64,000 nt of DNA from Pseudomonadota bacterium (GTDB lineage Bacteria > Pseudomonadota > Gammaproteobacteria > Burkholderiales > Gallionellaceae): NCBI GenBank assembly GCA_021787435.1, contig JAJYLY010000005.1:1-64000 (forward strand), written 5' to 3'. Of the stretch, positions 11,251 through 20,825 are shown in pieces. Under the pieces are notes generated by a model. That model was not told the origin of the DNA, did no database searches, and was given only the letters and a program-made list of their open reading frames with translations. Numbering within the stretch: the first letter of the stretch is position 1; every line of letters starts with the position of its first letter. The position numbers and the translations under genes are program-made.

Positions 11251-12419
11251 TCGGATTCATCCATTGCGTTGAGATCGATCTTGATGCCGCTGATGTTGGA
11301 TTTTGGAGGCTTAGCTGCTTCGGGAAGCGGTGTGTAAGCCGGCACGCTCATGGTGTTCGTGCGTTCAGAGAAATCGATCAGCGAAGAAAGGTTGCTTGCC
11401 GAATCGGCACTGCGCATAGCCTCTTCTTTGGTGATCTTCCCTGATTTGAACAACCTGTATAGTGCTTGCTCGAAAGTCTGAGAGCCGGGGGAGACGCTCT
11501 TGTCCATCGCCTCGTGGATCTTTTCGATTTCGTCGTTCTTAATCAGGTCGGCAATCAGTGTGGTGTTGAGCAATACTTCCACGGCAGGTATTTGTTTGCC
11601 CTGAACTGTGCGAACCAGACGCTGCGAAATAACGGCCCTTAAGCTCATGGAAAGGTCGGCTAGAACGCCTTGACGCGAGTCGTAGGGAAAGAAATTGACG
11701 ATGCGGTTTAACGCGTGATAACTGTTGTTGGCATGCAGTGTCGTCAGACACAGATGACCCGTCTGTGCAAAGATCAGCGCGTGTTTCAAGGTGTCTCTGT
11801 CGCGTACTTCTCCAATCATCAGCACATCGGGTGCTTCGCGCATGCCGAAAGACAGCGCATTTTCGTAGTTCAGAGTGTCCGTGCCGAGTTCGCGCTGGTT
11901 AACGATGGACTTTTCGTGCTTGAATATGTATTCGATTGGGTCTTCAACAGTCAGAATGTGTCCGGTCTGCGTGGTATTGCGATGCTGGATCATTGCGGCC
12001 AGCGTGGTGGACTTCCCGGAGCCTGTCGCACCCACCACGAGCACCAGCCCGCGTTTTTCCATGATCAGCGATTTCAGCACAGCGGGAAGATTAAGCTCGC
12101 CAATTTCCCCGATGGCACCCTTGATATAGCGTATGACCATCGCGATGTCGCCGCGCTGACGGAAGATGTTGACGCGGAAACTGCCAAGCTGATCGGCACG
12201 GTAGGAGAAATTGATCTCCATACTGTTCTCGAATTCGAGGATCTGTTTCGAGTTCATCATTTCATAGGCGATGCGCTTGATGACTTCCGGAGTCAGCACC
12301 TGCGTATTGACCGGGCCAGTCACACCGTCTATCTTGATATTGACTGGCGCTCCCACCGAGAAGAAAAGGTCTGAGGCCTGCCTCTCGGCCGCCAGTTTCA
12401 ATAAGGGTGTGACGAGCAT
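11247..12419 (-). CDS. pilU: type IV pilus retraction ATPase PilU
   Basis: A 390-residue hexameric motor ATPase of the PilT/GspE family acting at the cytoplasmic face of the type IV pilus. Walker A is GATGSGKSTT (about 135), the Asp box is TVEDPIEY (about 160), Walker B is MIGEVRDRDT (about 200) and the His box is HLCLTTLHANN. The long variable C-terminal tail and QRELGTDTLNYENAL mark it as PilU more than PilT, and pilT itself is not in the window. GGAG is 6 nt before the ATG. A six-copy heptamer array ends just before that ribosome binding site. Lying between dap genes is unusual. Confidence 0.9.
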
Positions 12420-12430
12420 GATTATCTCCA

Positions 12431-12493
12431 GTTGTCAGTTGTCAGTTGTCAGTTGTCAGTTGTCAGTTGTCAGTAGCTAGTTGTTAGTTGAAG
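12431..12493 (+). repeat. heptanucleotide tandem array (GTTGTCA)n in the pilU-dapD gap
   Basis: Six exact GTTGTCA units cover 12431-12472, followed in register by the variants GTAGCTA, GTTGTTA and GTTGAAG to 12493. On the strand read into pilU the unit is TGACAAC, and the array stops a few bases before the GGAG of pilU. The region at 12520-12547 continues the 7-nt spacing (ACTGGCA, ACTAAAG, TCTAGCG, TCTGGCG). It is a simple tandem repeat, too short and too uniform to be a CRISPR. Confidence 0.93.
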
Positions 12494-12554
12494 TTGTCGC
12501 AGCTTTGGGGCAGATTTTAACTGGCAACTAAAGTCTAGCGTCTGGCGATTGCTT

Positions 12555-13376
12555 TTAAATTCCTCGCAGCAGCTCGTTGATGCCGACTTTTGATAAGGTC
12601 TTGGCGTCGACTTTCTTGACGATGACCGCACAATACAGGCTGTATTTGCCATCAGATGAGGGCAGGCTGCCGCTGACCACAACCGAGCCCGCAGGTACCC
12701 TGCCATAGGTCACGGTCCCTGTTTCGCGATCATAGATTTTTGTGGACTGACCGATGAATACCCCCATGGAAATCACCACATTGTCTTCCAGTATCACGCC
12801 TTCGACAATTTCAGAACGCGCGCCGACGAAACAGTTATCGCCGATGATGGTCGGATTGGCCTGCACCGGTTCCAGCACGCCGCCGATGCCCACACCGCCT
12901 GAGAGGTGCACGTTTTTGCCGATCTGCGCGCAGGAACCGACCGTCGCCCAAGTGTCCACCATGGTGCCTTCATCCACATAGGCGCCGATGTTGACATAGG
13001 AGGGCATCAGCACCACGTTCTTGGCGATGTATGCGCCCTTCCGCGCTGCGGCTGGAGGAACCACGCGAAAGCCGCCTTCGCGAAAATCTCGGCTGTTGTA
13101 ATCGGCGAACTTGGAAGGCACCTTGTCATAGTAATTGGTGAAACCGCCCTTGATGAAGGCGTTGTCTTCAAGACGGAAAGAAAGCAACACTGCCTTTTTG
13201 AGCCATTGATGTGTAACCCAGTCGCCATTGACCTTTTCTGCAACGCGCAGCTTTCCTGTATCCAGTTGAGCGATCACGGCGTTGACCGCTTCCTTCAATT
13301 GTGCATCCGCATTACGCGGCGTTATCTCTGCGCGGCGTTCAAAAGCTGTTTCGATAATTTGCTGTAATTGATCCAT
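12555..13376 (-). CDS. dapD: tetrahydrodipicolinate N-succinyltransferase
   Basis: A 273-residue trimeric enzyme of the left-handed beta-helix acyltransferase family. It adds succinyl from succinyl-CoA to tetrahydrodipicolinate in the DAP/lysine pathway. The middle of the protein (about 100-230) consists of hexapeptide repeats ([41 protein letters not shown]), and the N-terminal helical domain begins [16 protein letters not shown]. Length and end ([15 protein letters not shown]) are normal. It lies downstream of dapC in the same direction, with 76 nt between them. Confidence 0.96.
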   Translation of the reverse strand: MDQLQQIIETAFERRAEITPRNADAQLKEAVNAVIAQLDTGKLRVAEKVNGDWVTHQWLKKAVLLSFRLEDNAFIKGGFTNYYDKVPSKFADYNSRDFREGGFRVVPPAAARKGAYIAKNVVLMPSYVNIGAYVDEGTMVDTWATVGSCAQIGKNVHLSGGVGIGGVLEPVQANPTIIGDNCFVGARSEIVEGVILEDNVVISMGVFIGQSTKIYDRETGTVTYGRVPAGSVVVSGSLPSSDGKYSLYCAVIVKKVDAKTLSKVGINELLRGI

Positions 13377-13404
13377 GATGATTCCCGTTTAAATTAAAAA
13401 TAGC

Positions 13405-13475
13405 TTGTCGCGAGTTATAGTTAGTGGCTTGTAGCAAAAACTTGGCAGCGAGCTACTTGCTATCAGCTACCAGTT
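13405..13475 (+). repeat. degenerate heptad-periodic tract at the dapC 3' end
   Basis: The stretch from CGAGTTATAGTTAGTGGC to TACTTGCTATCAGCTACCAG shows a 7-nt rhythm (for example TACTTGC, TATCAGC, TACCAGT at 13454-13474) and word use like the pilU array (GTTAGT, GTAGC). It covers the dapC-dapD gap and enters the last codons of dapC (QLVADSK). The periodicity is weaker than at 12431. Confidence 0.5.
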
Positions 13476-14655
13476 GATGAGTAAATTCTTTGATTCTTTT
13501 TGCCGCTTCCACGGTTTCTTCTGTGCTGGCGACCAGCGCCATGCGAATAAAATTCTCGCCCGGGTTGACCCCTTGGCTATTTCGCGCAAGAAAGCTGCCG
13601 GGCAATACCGTCACATTATAATCGCGATACAAAGCCTGCGCGTAGGCTGTGTCGGCAATTGGAGTACGCACCCAAAGATAGAATCCGGCATCCGGCTGTG
13701 TTATGGGCAATACATCCTCTAGTACTTCTGTCACCTGCGCAAATTTTTCACAGTACTGGCGTCGATTTTCGGCAACATGGGCTTCGTCATTCCACGCGGC
13801 GATGCTTGCTTCCTGAATGGTCGGATTCATCGCCGAACCGTGATAGGTGCGGTACAGTGCAAATCTTTCGATTGCTTTTGCATCGCCAGCGACAAAACCT
13901 GAGCGCATGCCAGGCACGTTGGAACGCTTGGACAGGCTGGAAAATACTGCAAGATTGCGATAGTCTGCACGGCCAAGCTGATGCGCAGCCTGCATGGCGC
14001 CCATAGGGGGTGCATCCGCATAGATTTCAGAATAGCATTCGTCCGAGGCGACCACGAAACCATGGCGATCGGACATCTCAAACAGAGTCTGCCATTCGGA
14101 CAGCGGCATCACGCGCCCTGTCGGATTAGCCGGGGAGCAGACGTAAACCAATTGCGTGCGTTGCCAGACATCTTCCGGAAGTTGCGAAAAGTCCAGCGCA
14201 AAGTTGTTGTCAGGCAGGGTGTTCAGGAAACGGGGTTCAGCGCCTGCCAAGTAGGCAGCACCCTCATAAATTTGGTAAAAAGGGTTGGGGCAGACGACAA
14301 CAGGGGTCTTCCTCGTGCGGTCGATGACAGTTTGTGCGAAAGCGAACAAGGCTTCGCGGCTGCCGTTCACAGGCAATACCTGGGTCTTGAAGTCTGGAAG
14401 AGGGATATCATAGCGACGTTCAAGCCAGTTGGCGATCGCACTGCGCAGCGCATCTGATCCGGCAGTCGTAGGATAATTCGCAAGTCCGCCCAGATTGGCT
14501 GTCACTGCATCCTTTATGAACTGAGGAGTGGTGTGTTTGGGTTCGCCGATGGACAGGCTGATTGGACGGTAGTTTTTATTTGCAGTGACATCGCGAAACA
14601 GGCTAGCGAGTTTCTGGAATGGATAGGGCTGCAAACGGTTGAGTTCTGGATTCAT
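13453..14655 (-). CDS. dapC: succinyldiaminopimelate transaminase
   Basis: A 400-residue class I/II aminotransferase using pyridoxal phosphate. It converts N-succinyl-2-amino-6-ketopimelate to N-succinyl-LL-DAP. The N-terminus MNPELNRLQPYPFQKL and SIGEPKH are typical of the betaproteobacterial DapC form; the PLP lysine is in FSSLSKRSNVPGMRSGF (about 240), and the substrate Arg is near the C-terminus (FIRMALVAS). ATG 14655 was preferred over an upstream start. It is the first gene of a minus-strand run with dapD, pilU, yffB-like and dapE. Its last residues overlap a degenerate repeat. Confidence 0.93.
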   Translation of the reverse strand: MNPELNRLQPYPFQKLASLFRDVTANKNYRPISLSIGEPKHTTPQFIKDAVTANLGGLANYPTTAGSDALRSAIANWLERRYDIPLPDFKTQVLPVNGSREALFAFAQTVIDRTRKTPVVVCPNPFYQIYEGAAYLAGAEPRFLNTLPDNNFALDFSQLPEDVWQRTQLVYVCSPANPTGRVMPLSEWQTLFEMSDRHGFVVASDECYSEIYADAPPMGAMQAAHQLGRADYRNLAVFSSLSKRSNVPGMRSGFVAGDAKAIERFALYRTYHGSAMNPTIQEASIAAWNDEAHVAENRRQYCEKFAQVTEVLEDVLPITQPDAGFYLWVRTPIADTAYAQALYRDYNVTVLPGSFLARNSQGVNPGENFIRMALVASTEETVEAAKRIKEFTHQLVADSK

Positions 14656-14701
14656 TGCATTACAGTATCTTAAAGTGGTGTGCATTATAAAGGGCTAAAC
14701 G

Positions 14702-15571
14702 GTGTCATCAACACAAAATGTCATGCCAATTGCAGGAATCTTGAGTGGTGCGCTCGTATGGGGGCTGATCTGGTATCCTTTTCGCATGTTGCAAGCAGGC
14801 GGTGTTTCGGGCCCTCAGTCTACATTCATCAGCTATCTGCTTGCGATGTTGTTTGGCGTATTCATGCTGCCACGTGTGTGTCGGGAACTCCCCAGGGCTG
14901 GCTGGTGGGCAGTGCTGCTGGTGTTTTCTGCGGGCTGGGCAAATTTTGGTTACGTGCTGGCGATGCTGCATGGCGAAGTGATGCGCGTGTTGCTGCTGTT
15001 TTACCTGGCACCGGTCTGGACCATCCTGTTTTCTTACTGGCTGCTCAATGAACGCCTGAATCGCTATGGCTATTCCGTCATAGCGTTATCGCTTATGGGC
15101 GCATTCATCATGCTGTGGGAGCCAAAACTTGGTATGCCATTTCCGCAAAACTTCTCGGAATGGACAGGCTTGTCGGCAGGCATGGGTTTTGCGCTGTCCA
15201 ATGTGGTTTCGCGCCGGGCAATGCACCTCAGCGTTGAGGCAAAATCGGTGAGTATCTGGTTCGGTACGGTGGTGCTTACCGCACCGCTGTTATGGTGGCA
15301 GGGCGGACTGAATTTATCAGGTATAAACGCAGAGTCATGGGAGCTGCTGTTCCTGCTGGGCATCGCGTTGTGCGCCTGCAGTTTTGCCGTGCAATACGGC
15401 GTGACCCATATGCCGGCCAATCGCGCAACGCTCTTGTTTCTGTCCGAACTGGTCGTTGCAGCTATTGCATCCTATTTCTTGGCTGGTGAAGCGATGGGGT
15501 TGCGCGAGTGGGCAGGTGCAGTGCTGATCGTTTCGGCAAGCCTTTTGTCGGGAAAGCTGTATGCGAAATAA
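14702..15571 (+). CDS. EamA/DMT-superfamily transporter
   Basis: A 289-residue inner-membrane protein with about ten predicted hydrophobic segments and two EamA repeats (about 10-140 and 155-285), ending GEAMGLREWAGAVLIVSASLLSG, the typical end of the second repeat. DMT exporters pump amino acids or other metabolites out of the cell; the substrate cannot be read from the sequence. The start is GTG 14702 with AAAGGG 7 nt upstream. It is divergent from dapC (46 nt between starts), so a metabolite-export link to the DAP branch is possible but only inferred. It is followed by a decayed gene on the other strand. Confidence 0.85.
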   Translation: MSSTQNVMPIAGILSGALVWGLIWYPFRMLQAGGVSGPQSTFISYLLAMLFGVFMLPRVCRELPRAGWWAVLLVFSAGWANFGYVLAMLHGEVMRVLLLFYLAPVWTILFSYWLLNERLNRYGYSVIALSLMGAFIMLWEPKLGMPFPQNFSEWTGLSAGMGFALSNVVSRRAMHLSVEAKSVSIWFGTVVLTAPLLWWQGGLNLSGINAESWELLFLLGIALCACSFAVQYGVTHMPANRATLLFLSELVVAAIASYFLAGEAMGLREWAGAVLIVSASLLSGKLYAK

Positions 15572-15608
15572 CTGGGAAATTCAAGCCCGATTCCTCTTTC
15601 TTGCGGTT

Positions 15609-16238
15609 TTTTATTGATTCGGAAAAGTATCTGTAGCCGTTTCGTCCGGCCGTTTTGGCCTGAGACTTGGCATGGTCCGCACAGTTGATCAAAACGCTTA
15701 TCTCTTTGGTATCAACAGGATAAATGGCGATCACGATGCTGGCAGCACCGTTCACCGAGCCTGATTTGACATGGTGACAGGAAAGGCAGTTGGTGCCGCA
15801 AAATTGGTGTTTGCAATCAAGGGAATAACGGTGCACAGTGATGACTTGCTGCTTTTCAGCTTGATGCAGATGTTATGAGCTGATCGCAAGACTGTCCAGA
15901 TCGTCCGTGGCCTACTCTTCTGGCAGTTCTTTGCCGAACTGATCCTGCTTTGCAGATATGATGCGAACTTCCCTCATGCATTCCAACTCGCTCATCTTTT
16001 TGATGAGCAGGCGGCGGTTATCGCTGTTCGAAATCTTACCGGTCACCACCAGCATGTTCATGCTGTTGATGATGCCGGCGGCGAAAAAGACGGCACGCCT
16101 ATGGGTGCCGTTCAGCACTTCCTCCTTGAATTTTTACATGACCTACAGATGAGCTAATGATAGGTTGGCCGTCAACATCAATTGAATCGGAATGTTCAGC
16201 TTTGTTGCCACGCTTAATGAGCGCCACCAGTATTTCAT
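15609..16238 (-). pseudogene. remnant of a membrane haem-sensor / GGDEF signalling protein
   Basis: One minus-strand frame from ATG 16238 still reads as a sensor protein: WWRSLSVATKLNIPIQL and a hydrophobic stretch at the N-terminus, then INSMNMLVVTGKISNS, VRIISAKQDQFGKELPEE, a c-type haem-like GTNCLSCHHVKSGSVNGAA, and finally ISVLINCADHAKSQA and TAGRNGYRYF, which match the last third of a GGDEF domain. Four in-frame stops break it: TAG 16143-16145 (where Trp is expected), TAA 16134-16136, TAG 15912-15914 (where Gln is expected after LPEE) and TAA 15873-15875. No frameshift is needed. The second half of the sensor and most of the GGDEF, including the signature motif, are deleted. It fills the 740-nt gap between the DMT gene and fbaB. 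Confidence 0.8.
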
Positions 16239-16314
16239 TGTATAGACTCTACCAGAGTGACATAGAACAATATTTTAGTAGTCTGCAAACACTGGAAATA
16301 CTCATGAAGTGGAT

Positions 16315-17364
16315 TCACGCTACAGTCACGACCGGGTCGCTGTACACATCCTGAATGGCATTGAGCAGCGCGATGCCTTCCTGCATCGGTTTCTGGAAAG
16401 CTTTTCTGCCAGAGATCAGCCCCATGCCGCCTGCGCGCTTATTGATCACTGCAGTGCGCACCGCCTGATGCAGGTCGTCGTGGCCTGATGCGCCACCGGA
16501 ATTGATCATGCCTACGCGTCCCATGTAGCAGTTGGCAACCTGATAGCGCACAAGGTCGACGGGGTGGTCGGAAGTCAACGTATTGTAAACCTTGTCGCTG
16601 GTCTTTCCGAACTTGATGGCTTTGTAGCCACCGTTGTTTTCACTCATTTTCTGCTTAATGATGTCAGCATTTATGGTGGCTGCAAGATGGTTGGCCTGTC
16701 CTGTCAAATCCGCTGATACATGGTAATCGATGCCATCCTGCTTGAAGGCCGGATTGCGCAAATAGGCCCATAGTACGGTTGCCATGCCGAGGTTGTGCGC
16801 ATGTTCGAAGGCCGCCGAAACCTCGCTGATTTGGCGGCGCGACTGTTCCGACCCATAGAACACCGTCGCACCGACTGCGACGGCGCCCATGTCGAATGCC
16901 TGATCGACGCTTGCAAACAGCGTCTGGTCAAATTTGTTGGGATAGGTGAGCAGTTCATTGTGATTGATTTTGACTATGAATGGGATTTTGTGCGCATAGC
17001 GACGCGAAATCGAACTCAATACGCCCAGCGTGGACGCAACACCGTTGCAGCCACCCTCGATGGCAAGCCTTATGATATTCTCGGGGTCGAAATACATCGG
17101 GTTGGGCGCGAATGATGCACCACCTGAATGTTCCACGCCCTGATCCACTGGCAGCAGCGAGAGATAACCGGTGTTTGTCAGCCTGCCATGCCCATACAAG
17201 CTTTGCAGACTGCGGAGCACGGCGGGTTTTCTGTCCTTCATCGCCACTACCCTGTCGATGTAATCCGCGCCTGGCAGGTGTAGCGACTCTTTAGGTATGC
17301 CGGCACAACGGTGGCTCAAGAGGTATTCTGCCTCGTCAGCCAGTAATTGAACGATGTCGGTCAT
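16315..17364 (-). CDS. fbaB: class I fructose-bisphosphate aldolase (FbaB/DhnA type)
   Basis: A 349-residue TIM-barrel aldolase using a Schiff-base lysine, of the archaeal/bacterial FbaB family. It splits or forms fructose 1,6-bisphosphate in glycolysis and gluconeogenesis. Recognisable parts are [27 protein letters not shown], the lysine-bearing strand [10 protein letters not shown] (about 245) and the phosphate-binding end [15 protein letters not shown]. Length is normal for the family. It stands alone on the minus strand, divergent from purT with 169 nt between the starts. Confidence 0.93.
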   Translation of the reverse strand: MTDIVQLLADEAEYLLSHRCAGIPKESLHLPGADYIDRVVAMKDRKPAVLRSLQSLYGHGRLTNTGYLSLLPVDQGVEHSGGASFAPNPMYFDPENIIRLAIEGGCNGVASTLGVLSSISRRYAHKIPFIVKINHNELLTYPNKFDQTLFASVDQAFDMGAVAVGATVFYGSEQSRRQISEVSAAFEHAHNLGMATVLWAYLRNPAFKQDGIDYHVSADLTGQANHLAATINADIIKQKMSENNGGYKAIKFGKTSDKVYNTLTSDHPVDLVRYQVANCYMGRVGMINSGGASGHDDLHQAVRTAVINKRAGGMGLISGRKAFQKPMQEGIALLNAIQDVYSDPVVTVA

Positions 17365-17454
17365 GTTGACGCTCCATAATCATCAAGACACTTAGATGTT
17401 ACTCTGATTCAAACGATATAACGAAGTATAAAACATTAGGGATGCGCTGATTTT

Positions 17455-17474
17455 TCATCGGATAATGCCGATGA
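17455..17474. promoter_or_regulatory. inverted repeat in the fbaB-purT intergenic region
   Basis: TCATCGG (17455-17461) and CCGATGA (17468-17474) form a perfect 7-bp dyad around a 6-nt spacer. It lies between two divergent genes, 24 nt before a TATAAT (17498-17503) that could be the purT -10 box. It could be an operator or a small hairpin; no T tract follows, so it is not an obvious terminator. Confidence 0.4.
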
Positions 17475-17533
17475 TATGAACGCACAGGCAGGCTGTGTAT
17501 AATTTCACCCAATTTAATACGAGGCCCTGAAAA

Positions 17534-18733
17534 ATGTCTGTCATCGGTACCCCCTTGAGTGCATCTGCCACCCGCGTCATGCTGCTGGGTGCGGGCGAAC
17601 TGGGCAAAGAAGTCATCATTGCGATGCAACGTTTGGGCATTGAAACCATCGCGGTCGATCGTTATGCGGATGCACCGGGACATCAGGTTGCACACCGATC
17701 TCATGTGATCAACATGGCCGATGGAGATGCGTTGCGCGCCTTGATTGAGCAAGAAAAGCCGGATTTGATCGTGCCGGAAATCGAGGCGATCGCAACCGCC
17801 ATGCTGGCAAAGATCGAGAGCGAGGGGATGGCGCGGGTTATCCCTACCGCCCGTGCCACGATGTTGACGATGAACCGCGAAGGTATACGCCGCCTGGCCG
17901 CAGAAACCCTTGGGCTGCCAACCTCGCCTTATCGTTTCGCCGACACCTTGGATGAAATGCGCGCCGCGATTGAGAATATCGGTTATCCATGCATCATCAA
18001 GCCGGTGATGTCCTCTTCCGGCAAGGGGCAATCAAAAATTGAAGCGCCTTCAGAAATTGAACCCGCGTGGAACTATGCCGCGAGCGGCAGCCGTGTGAAT
18101 CAGGGGCGCGTGATCATCGAGGGCGTGATCGCATTCGAGTATGAAATCACGCTGCTCACCGTGCGCGCGATGGGAGCGGATGGCAACACGCAAACACATT
18201 TTTGCGATCCCATCGGCCATATTCAGGTGCATGGCGACTATGTGGAAAGCTGGCAGCCGCAGCGTATGCCGACACTTGCCTTGCAGCGTGCGAAAGAGAT
18301 TGCGGCAAAAGTGACGGAAAATCTCGGGGGCTTAGGCTTGTTTGGTGTGGAACTGTTCGTCAAGGGCGACGACGTGTGGTTCTCCGAAGTTAGTCCGCGC
18401 CCGCATGATACGGGCATGGTCACGATGTGCTCGCAGGTACAGAACGAATTCGAGCTGCATGCGAGAGCGATACTGGGCCTGCCGGTGAATACCCGGCTCC
18501 GCAGCCCGGGTGCTTCCGCCGTAATCTACGGCCAGCTGGAAGGTAAAGGCATCGCCTTTGAAGGCGTAGCCGATGCCTTGCGCGTTCCAGACACCGATAT
18601 ACGCCTGTTCGGCAAGCCGGAATCCTTTTTGCGCAGGCGCATGGGGGTTGCCTTGGCAAACGGCGTTGACACAGATGAAGCGAGGTCGCGCGCCAAGCTT
18701 GCCGCAAGCCTGGTCAAACCCGTCAAACCATGA
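17534..18733 (+). CDS. purT: formate-dependent phosphoribosylglycinamide formyltransferase
   Basis: A 399-residue ATP-grasp enzyme that makes formyl-GAR from GAR, formate and ATP in purine synthesis, bypassing folate-dependent PurN. Family features are [12 protein letters not shown] at the N-terminus, the ATP-grasp lid region [12 protein letters not shown] (about 157-168), and the metal-binding end [23 protein letters not shown] (quoted in part, about 276-298). The start at ATG 17534 fits the family, and a TATAAT lies 30 nt upstream. The next gene overlaps by 4 nt (ATGA). Confidence 0.96.
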   Translation: MSVIGTPLSASATRVMLLGAGELGKEVIIAMQRLGIETIAVDRYADAPGHQVAHRSHVINMADGDALRALIEQEKPDLIVPEIEAIATAMLAKIESEGMARVIPTARATMLTMNREGIRRLAAETLGLPTSPYRFADTLDEMRAAIENIGYPCIIKPVMSSSGKGQSKIEAPSEIEPAWNYAASGSRVNQGRVIIEGVIAFEYEITLLTVRAMGADGNTQTHFCDPIGHIQVHGDYVESWQPQRMPTLALQRAKEIAAKVTENLGGLGLFGVELFVKGDDVWFSEVSPRPHDTGMVTMCSQVQNEFELHARAILGLPVNTRLRSPGASAVIYGQLEGKGIAFEGVADALRVPDTDIRLFGKPESFLRRRMGVALANGVDTDEARSRAKLAASLVKPVKP

Positions 18734-19098
18734 TCAAAGGCATCCACCATGTGAGCTTTCTGACGGATGATCTGGCTAGGGCGTGCGCTTTTTACGAAGG
18801 CGTGCTAGGTCTGCAATTAAACACGGGTCGTCCAACCATGAGTTTTGACGGCGTTTGGTATGACGCGGGGCAAAGTCAACAGATACATCTGATGGTATTG
18901 CCTGACGTGGAGAAGGGCTTGCTGCGCCCGGATCATGGCGGCCGCGACCGCCATGTGGCGTTCAAGGTTGAAAACATGGCTCAACTGGCTGCTAGACTCG
19001 ATCAGGCGGGGATAGCCTATACGTTGAGTCAGTCCGGACGCGGTGCGCTGTTTTGCCGCGACCCTGATCAGAATGCGTTGGAATTCACCGCGGACTAA
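18730..19098 (+). CDS. VOC-family (glyoxalase/bleomycin-resistance fold) protein
   Basis: A 122-residue single-domain protein with two beta-alpha-beta-beta-beta units. It begins [14 protein letters not shown] with the metal-ligand His and ends [16 protein letters not shown] with the conserved Glu; [10 protein letters not shown] is typical of the fold. Members include glyoxalase I, dioxygenases and resistance proteins, so the reaction is not defined. It is too short for an extradiol dioxygenase. Coupling to purT by overlap suggests co-transcription but not a shared pathway. Confidence 0.85.
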   Translation: MIKGIHHVSFLTDDLARACAFYEGVLGLQLNTGRPTMSFDGVWYDAGQSQQIHLMVLPDVEKGLLRPDHGGRDRHVAFKVENMAQLAARLDQAGIAYTLSQSGRGALFCRDPDQNALEFTAD

Positions 19099-19100
19099 GC

Positions 19101-20174
19101 GTGCCGGATATCTCACCCAGAGCCTGGTATCAGGCAACATGCGACAAAGCAGGCTTCATCTGTGATGACGCCCAATCCATAGCAGTCGAAGAACTGGAAT
19201 CGCTCTGGCAGCAACTCGTCGAATTCAAGCATAAACGCGACAGCTTTTTAGGCCGCAGTCTCTTAAGTCCGAGAGTCCCTCAGGGGCTTTATATCTGGGG
19301 CGGAGTAGGTCGCGGCAAGACATTCCTGATGGACGGCTTTTATCACTGTCTGTCGTATCGGCGCAAACGTCGTATACACTTTCATCAATTCATGGTCGAG
19401 GTGCATGCCGAGATGAAGCGGCTGTCAAGCATGCCTGATCCGTTGATGGCACTGGCAGACAATATCGCCGACGCTGTGCGGCTGCTTTGCCTCGACGAAT
19501 TTCATGTGGACGACATTGCGGATGCGATGATACTGGGGCGTCTTTTGGCCGCCTTATTCAAGCGCGGAGTGGTGCTGCTCATCACCTCCAATTATCCGCC
19601 GGATGAGCTTTATCCAAACGGTCTGCAAAGGCAGAATTTTCTGCCCGCTATCGAACTGTTGAAGCATGAATTGAAAATATTACATTTCGACGGGAACAAA
19701 GATTACCGTCTGTTGCATGTGATACGCGATCCTGTGTTCATGAATGAACCGGATGCATTGATGCGTATGGAGGCGATGTTTAAGCGCCTAGCGAAGGGAA
19801 ACGAATCGGCTGTTGCAGGAAATATTCCTGCGCTGCGATCGGCGCGCGAAATCGTCTGGTACGATTTCAACGTGCTGTGCAAAGGCAACCACGATCAATC
19901 CGATTATCTCGTGATAGCGGCGTTTTATTCCACGGTATTTCTGTCAGGCGTGCCGCGCATGACGCCTGACAATGCGGATGAAGCCCGCCGTTTCGCCTGG
20001 CTGATCGACGTACTCTATGATAATTGCGTGAAGCTTGTGGCAAGTTTTGAAGTATTGCCGGAAAACCTGTACGAGATGCAGGACAGCGAGTCAGAACGTA
20101 TCGTCTCGCGCCTGATGGAGATGCAGACGCAGCGCTATCTTGAGCTTCCTCATCGTGGCCGCCGCGCAGTGTGA
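19101..20174 (+). CDS. zapE: cell division ATPase ZapE (AFG1-like)
   Basis: A 357-residue P-loop ATPase of the AFG1/ZapE family that acts at the Z ring late in division. Walker A is GGVGRGKTFLMD (about 67-78), Walker B with its acidic pair is LLCLDEFHVDDIADA (about 130), sensor 1 is LLITSNYPPDELYPNG, and IHFHQFMVEVH is family-typical. The start is GTG 19101, 2 nt after the VOC gene stop, with no nearer ATG that keeps the N-terminus. It is the last gene of the purT-VOC-zapE run and converges on cysC with only 1 nt between the stops. Confidence 0.93.
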   Translation: MPDISPRAWYQATCDKAGFICDDAQSIAVEELESLWQQLVEFKHKRDSFLGRSLLSPRVPQGLYIWGGVGRGKTFLMDGFYHCLSYRRKRRIHFHQFMVEVHAEMKRLSSMPDPLMALADNIADAVRLLCLDEFHVDDIADAMILGRLLAALFKRGVVLLITSNYPPDELYPNGLQRQNFLPAIELLKHELKILHFDGNKDYRLLHVIRDPVFMNEPDALMRMEAMFKRLAKGNESAVAGNIPALRSAREIVWYDFNVLCKGNHDQSDYLVIAAFYSTVFLSGVPRMTPDNADEARRFAWLIDVLYDNCVKLVASFEVLPENLYEMQDSESERIVSRLMEMQTQRYLELPHRGRRAV

Positions 20175-20175
20175 T

Positions 20176-20775
20176 TCAGTTGCTCAAATGCAGTGTTGAG
20201 ATTTGCGCGATCGCCAATCTTGCCGTCTCCTCTATACTCTGGCCGCAGCCGTTGACGAGCACATCGGGAGACAGCGGGGCCTCATAAGCGCTGTCTATCC
20301 CCGTCATGTTGGGCAATTGACCGGCCCTGGCCTTTTTGTATAATCCTTTCACATCGCGCTCCTCACATACTTCCAGAGGCGTGCTTACATATACTTCGAC
20401 AAAGTGTTCCCTGCCGACAAGATTGCGGGCCATCTCGCGCTCGTGCCGGAATGGCGATATAAAGGCGGTCATCACAATCAGGCCTGCATCCATCATCAGC
20501 CTGGAAACCTCGGTGATGCGGCGAATATTTTCAACCCGGTCTGCATCCGAGAACCCCAGGTCGCGGCTCAAGCCGCCGCGCACATTGTCGCCATCAAGTA
20601 TATAAGTACGATATCCGTTTGCATGCAATGCAACCTCCATTGCATTGGCGATACTGGATTTTCCAGATCCGGAAAGGCCTGTGAGCCAGATCACCTGTCC
20701 CTTGTGTCCGTTCAGTTTTTCGCGCTCTTTGCGACTGATGTTGAGTGCCTGTTGAAAAATATTCTGTCCGTTCAT
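20176..20775 (-). CDS. cysC: adenylylsulfate kinase
   Basis: A 199-residue APS kinase that makes PAPS from APS and ATP. It shows Walker [10 protein letters not shown] (about 33-41), the APS-contact stretch [21 protein letters not shown], and the lid region [14 protein letters not shown] 20775 (MNGQN) has GGAG 5 nt upstream and is favoured over three upstream in-frame ATGs. No cysD or cysN is nearby; instead it ends an operon for nucleotide sugars, so PAPS may be used for sulfated surface glycans, though plain sulfate assimilation cannot be excluded. Confidence 0.92.
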   Translation of the reverse strand: MNGQNIFQQALNISRKEREKLNGHKGQVIWLTGLSGSGKSSIANAMEVALHANGYRTYILDGDNVRGGLSRDLGFSDADRVENIRRITEVSRLMMDAGLIVMTAFISPFRHEREMARNLVGREHFVEVYVSTPLEVCEERDVKGLYKKARAGQLPNMTGIDSAYEAPLSPDVLVNGCGQSIEETARLAIAQISTLHLSN

Positions 20776-20825
20776 TATTTCTCCATGGTTTTTTGTAGCC
20801 ATCAGGATATCGGCCGATGTAACCA

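Noticed and set aside
11715-12374. 219-codon plus-strand frame over pilU
   Set aside because: It is antisense to the Walker motifs of pilU and carries no domain pattern.
12431-12493. CRISPR-like array
   Set aside because: Units are 7 nt with no spacers and no cas genes; it is a simple tandem repeat.
15462-15836. Intact 124-codon minus-strand gene
   Set aside because: The frame continues a longer decayed sensor gene upstream and runs on antisense into the DMT transporter, so it is a pseudogene fragment.
17399-18031. 210-codon minus-strand frame over purT
   Set aside because: It overlaps the purT N-terminal half, shows no family motif, and has no ribosome site.
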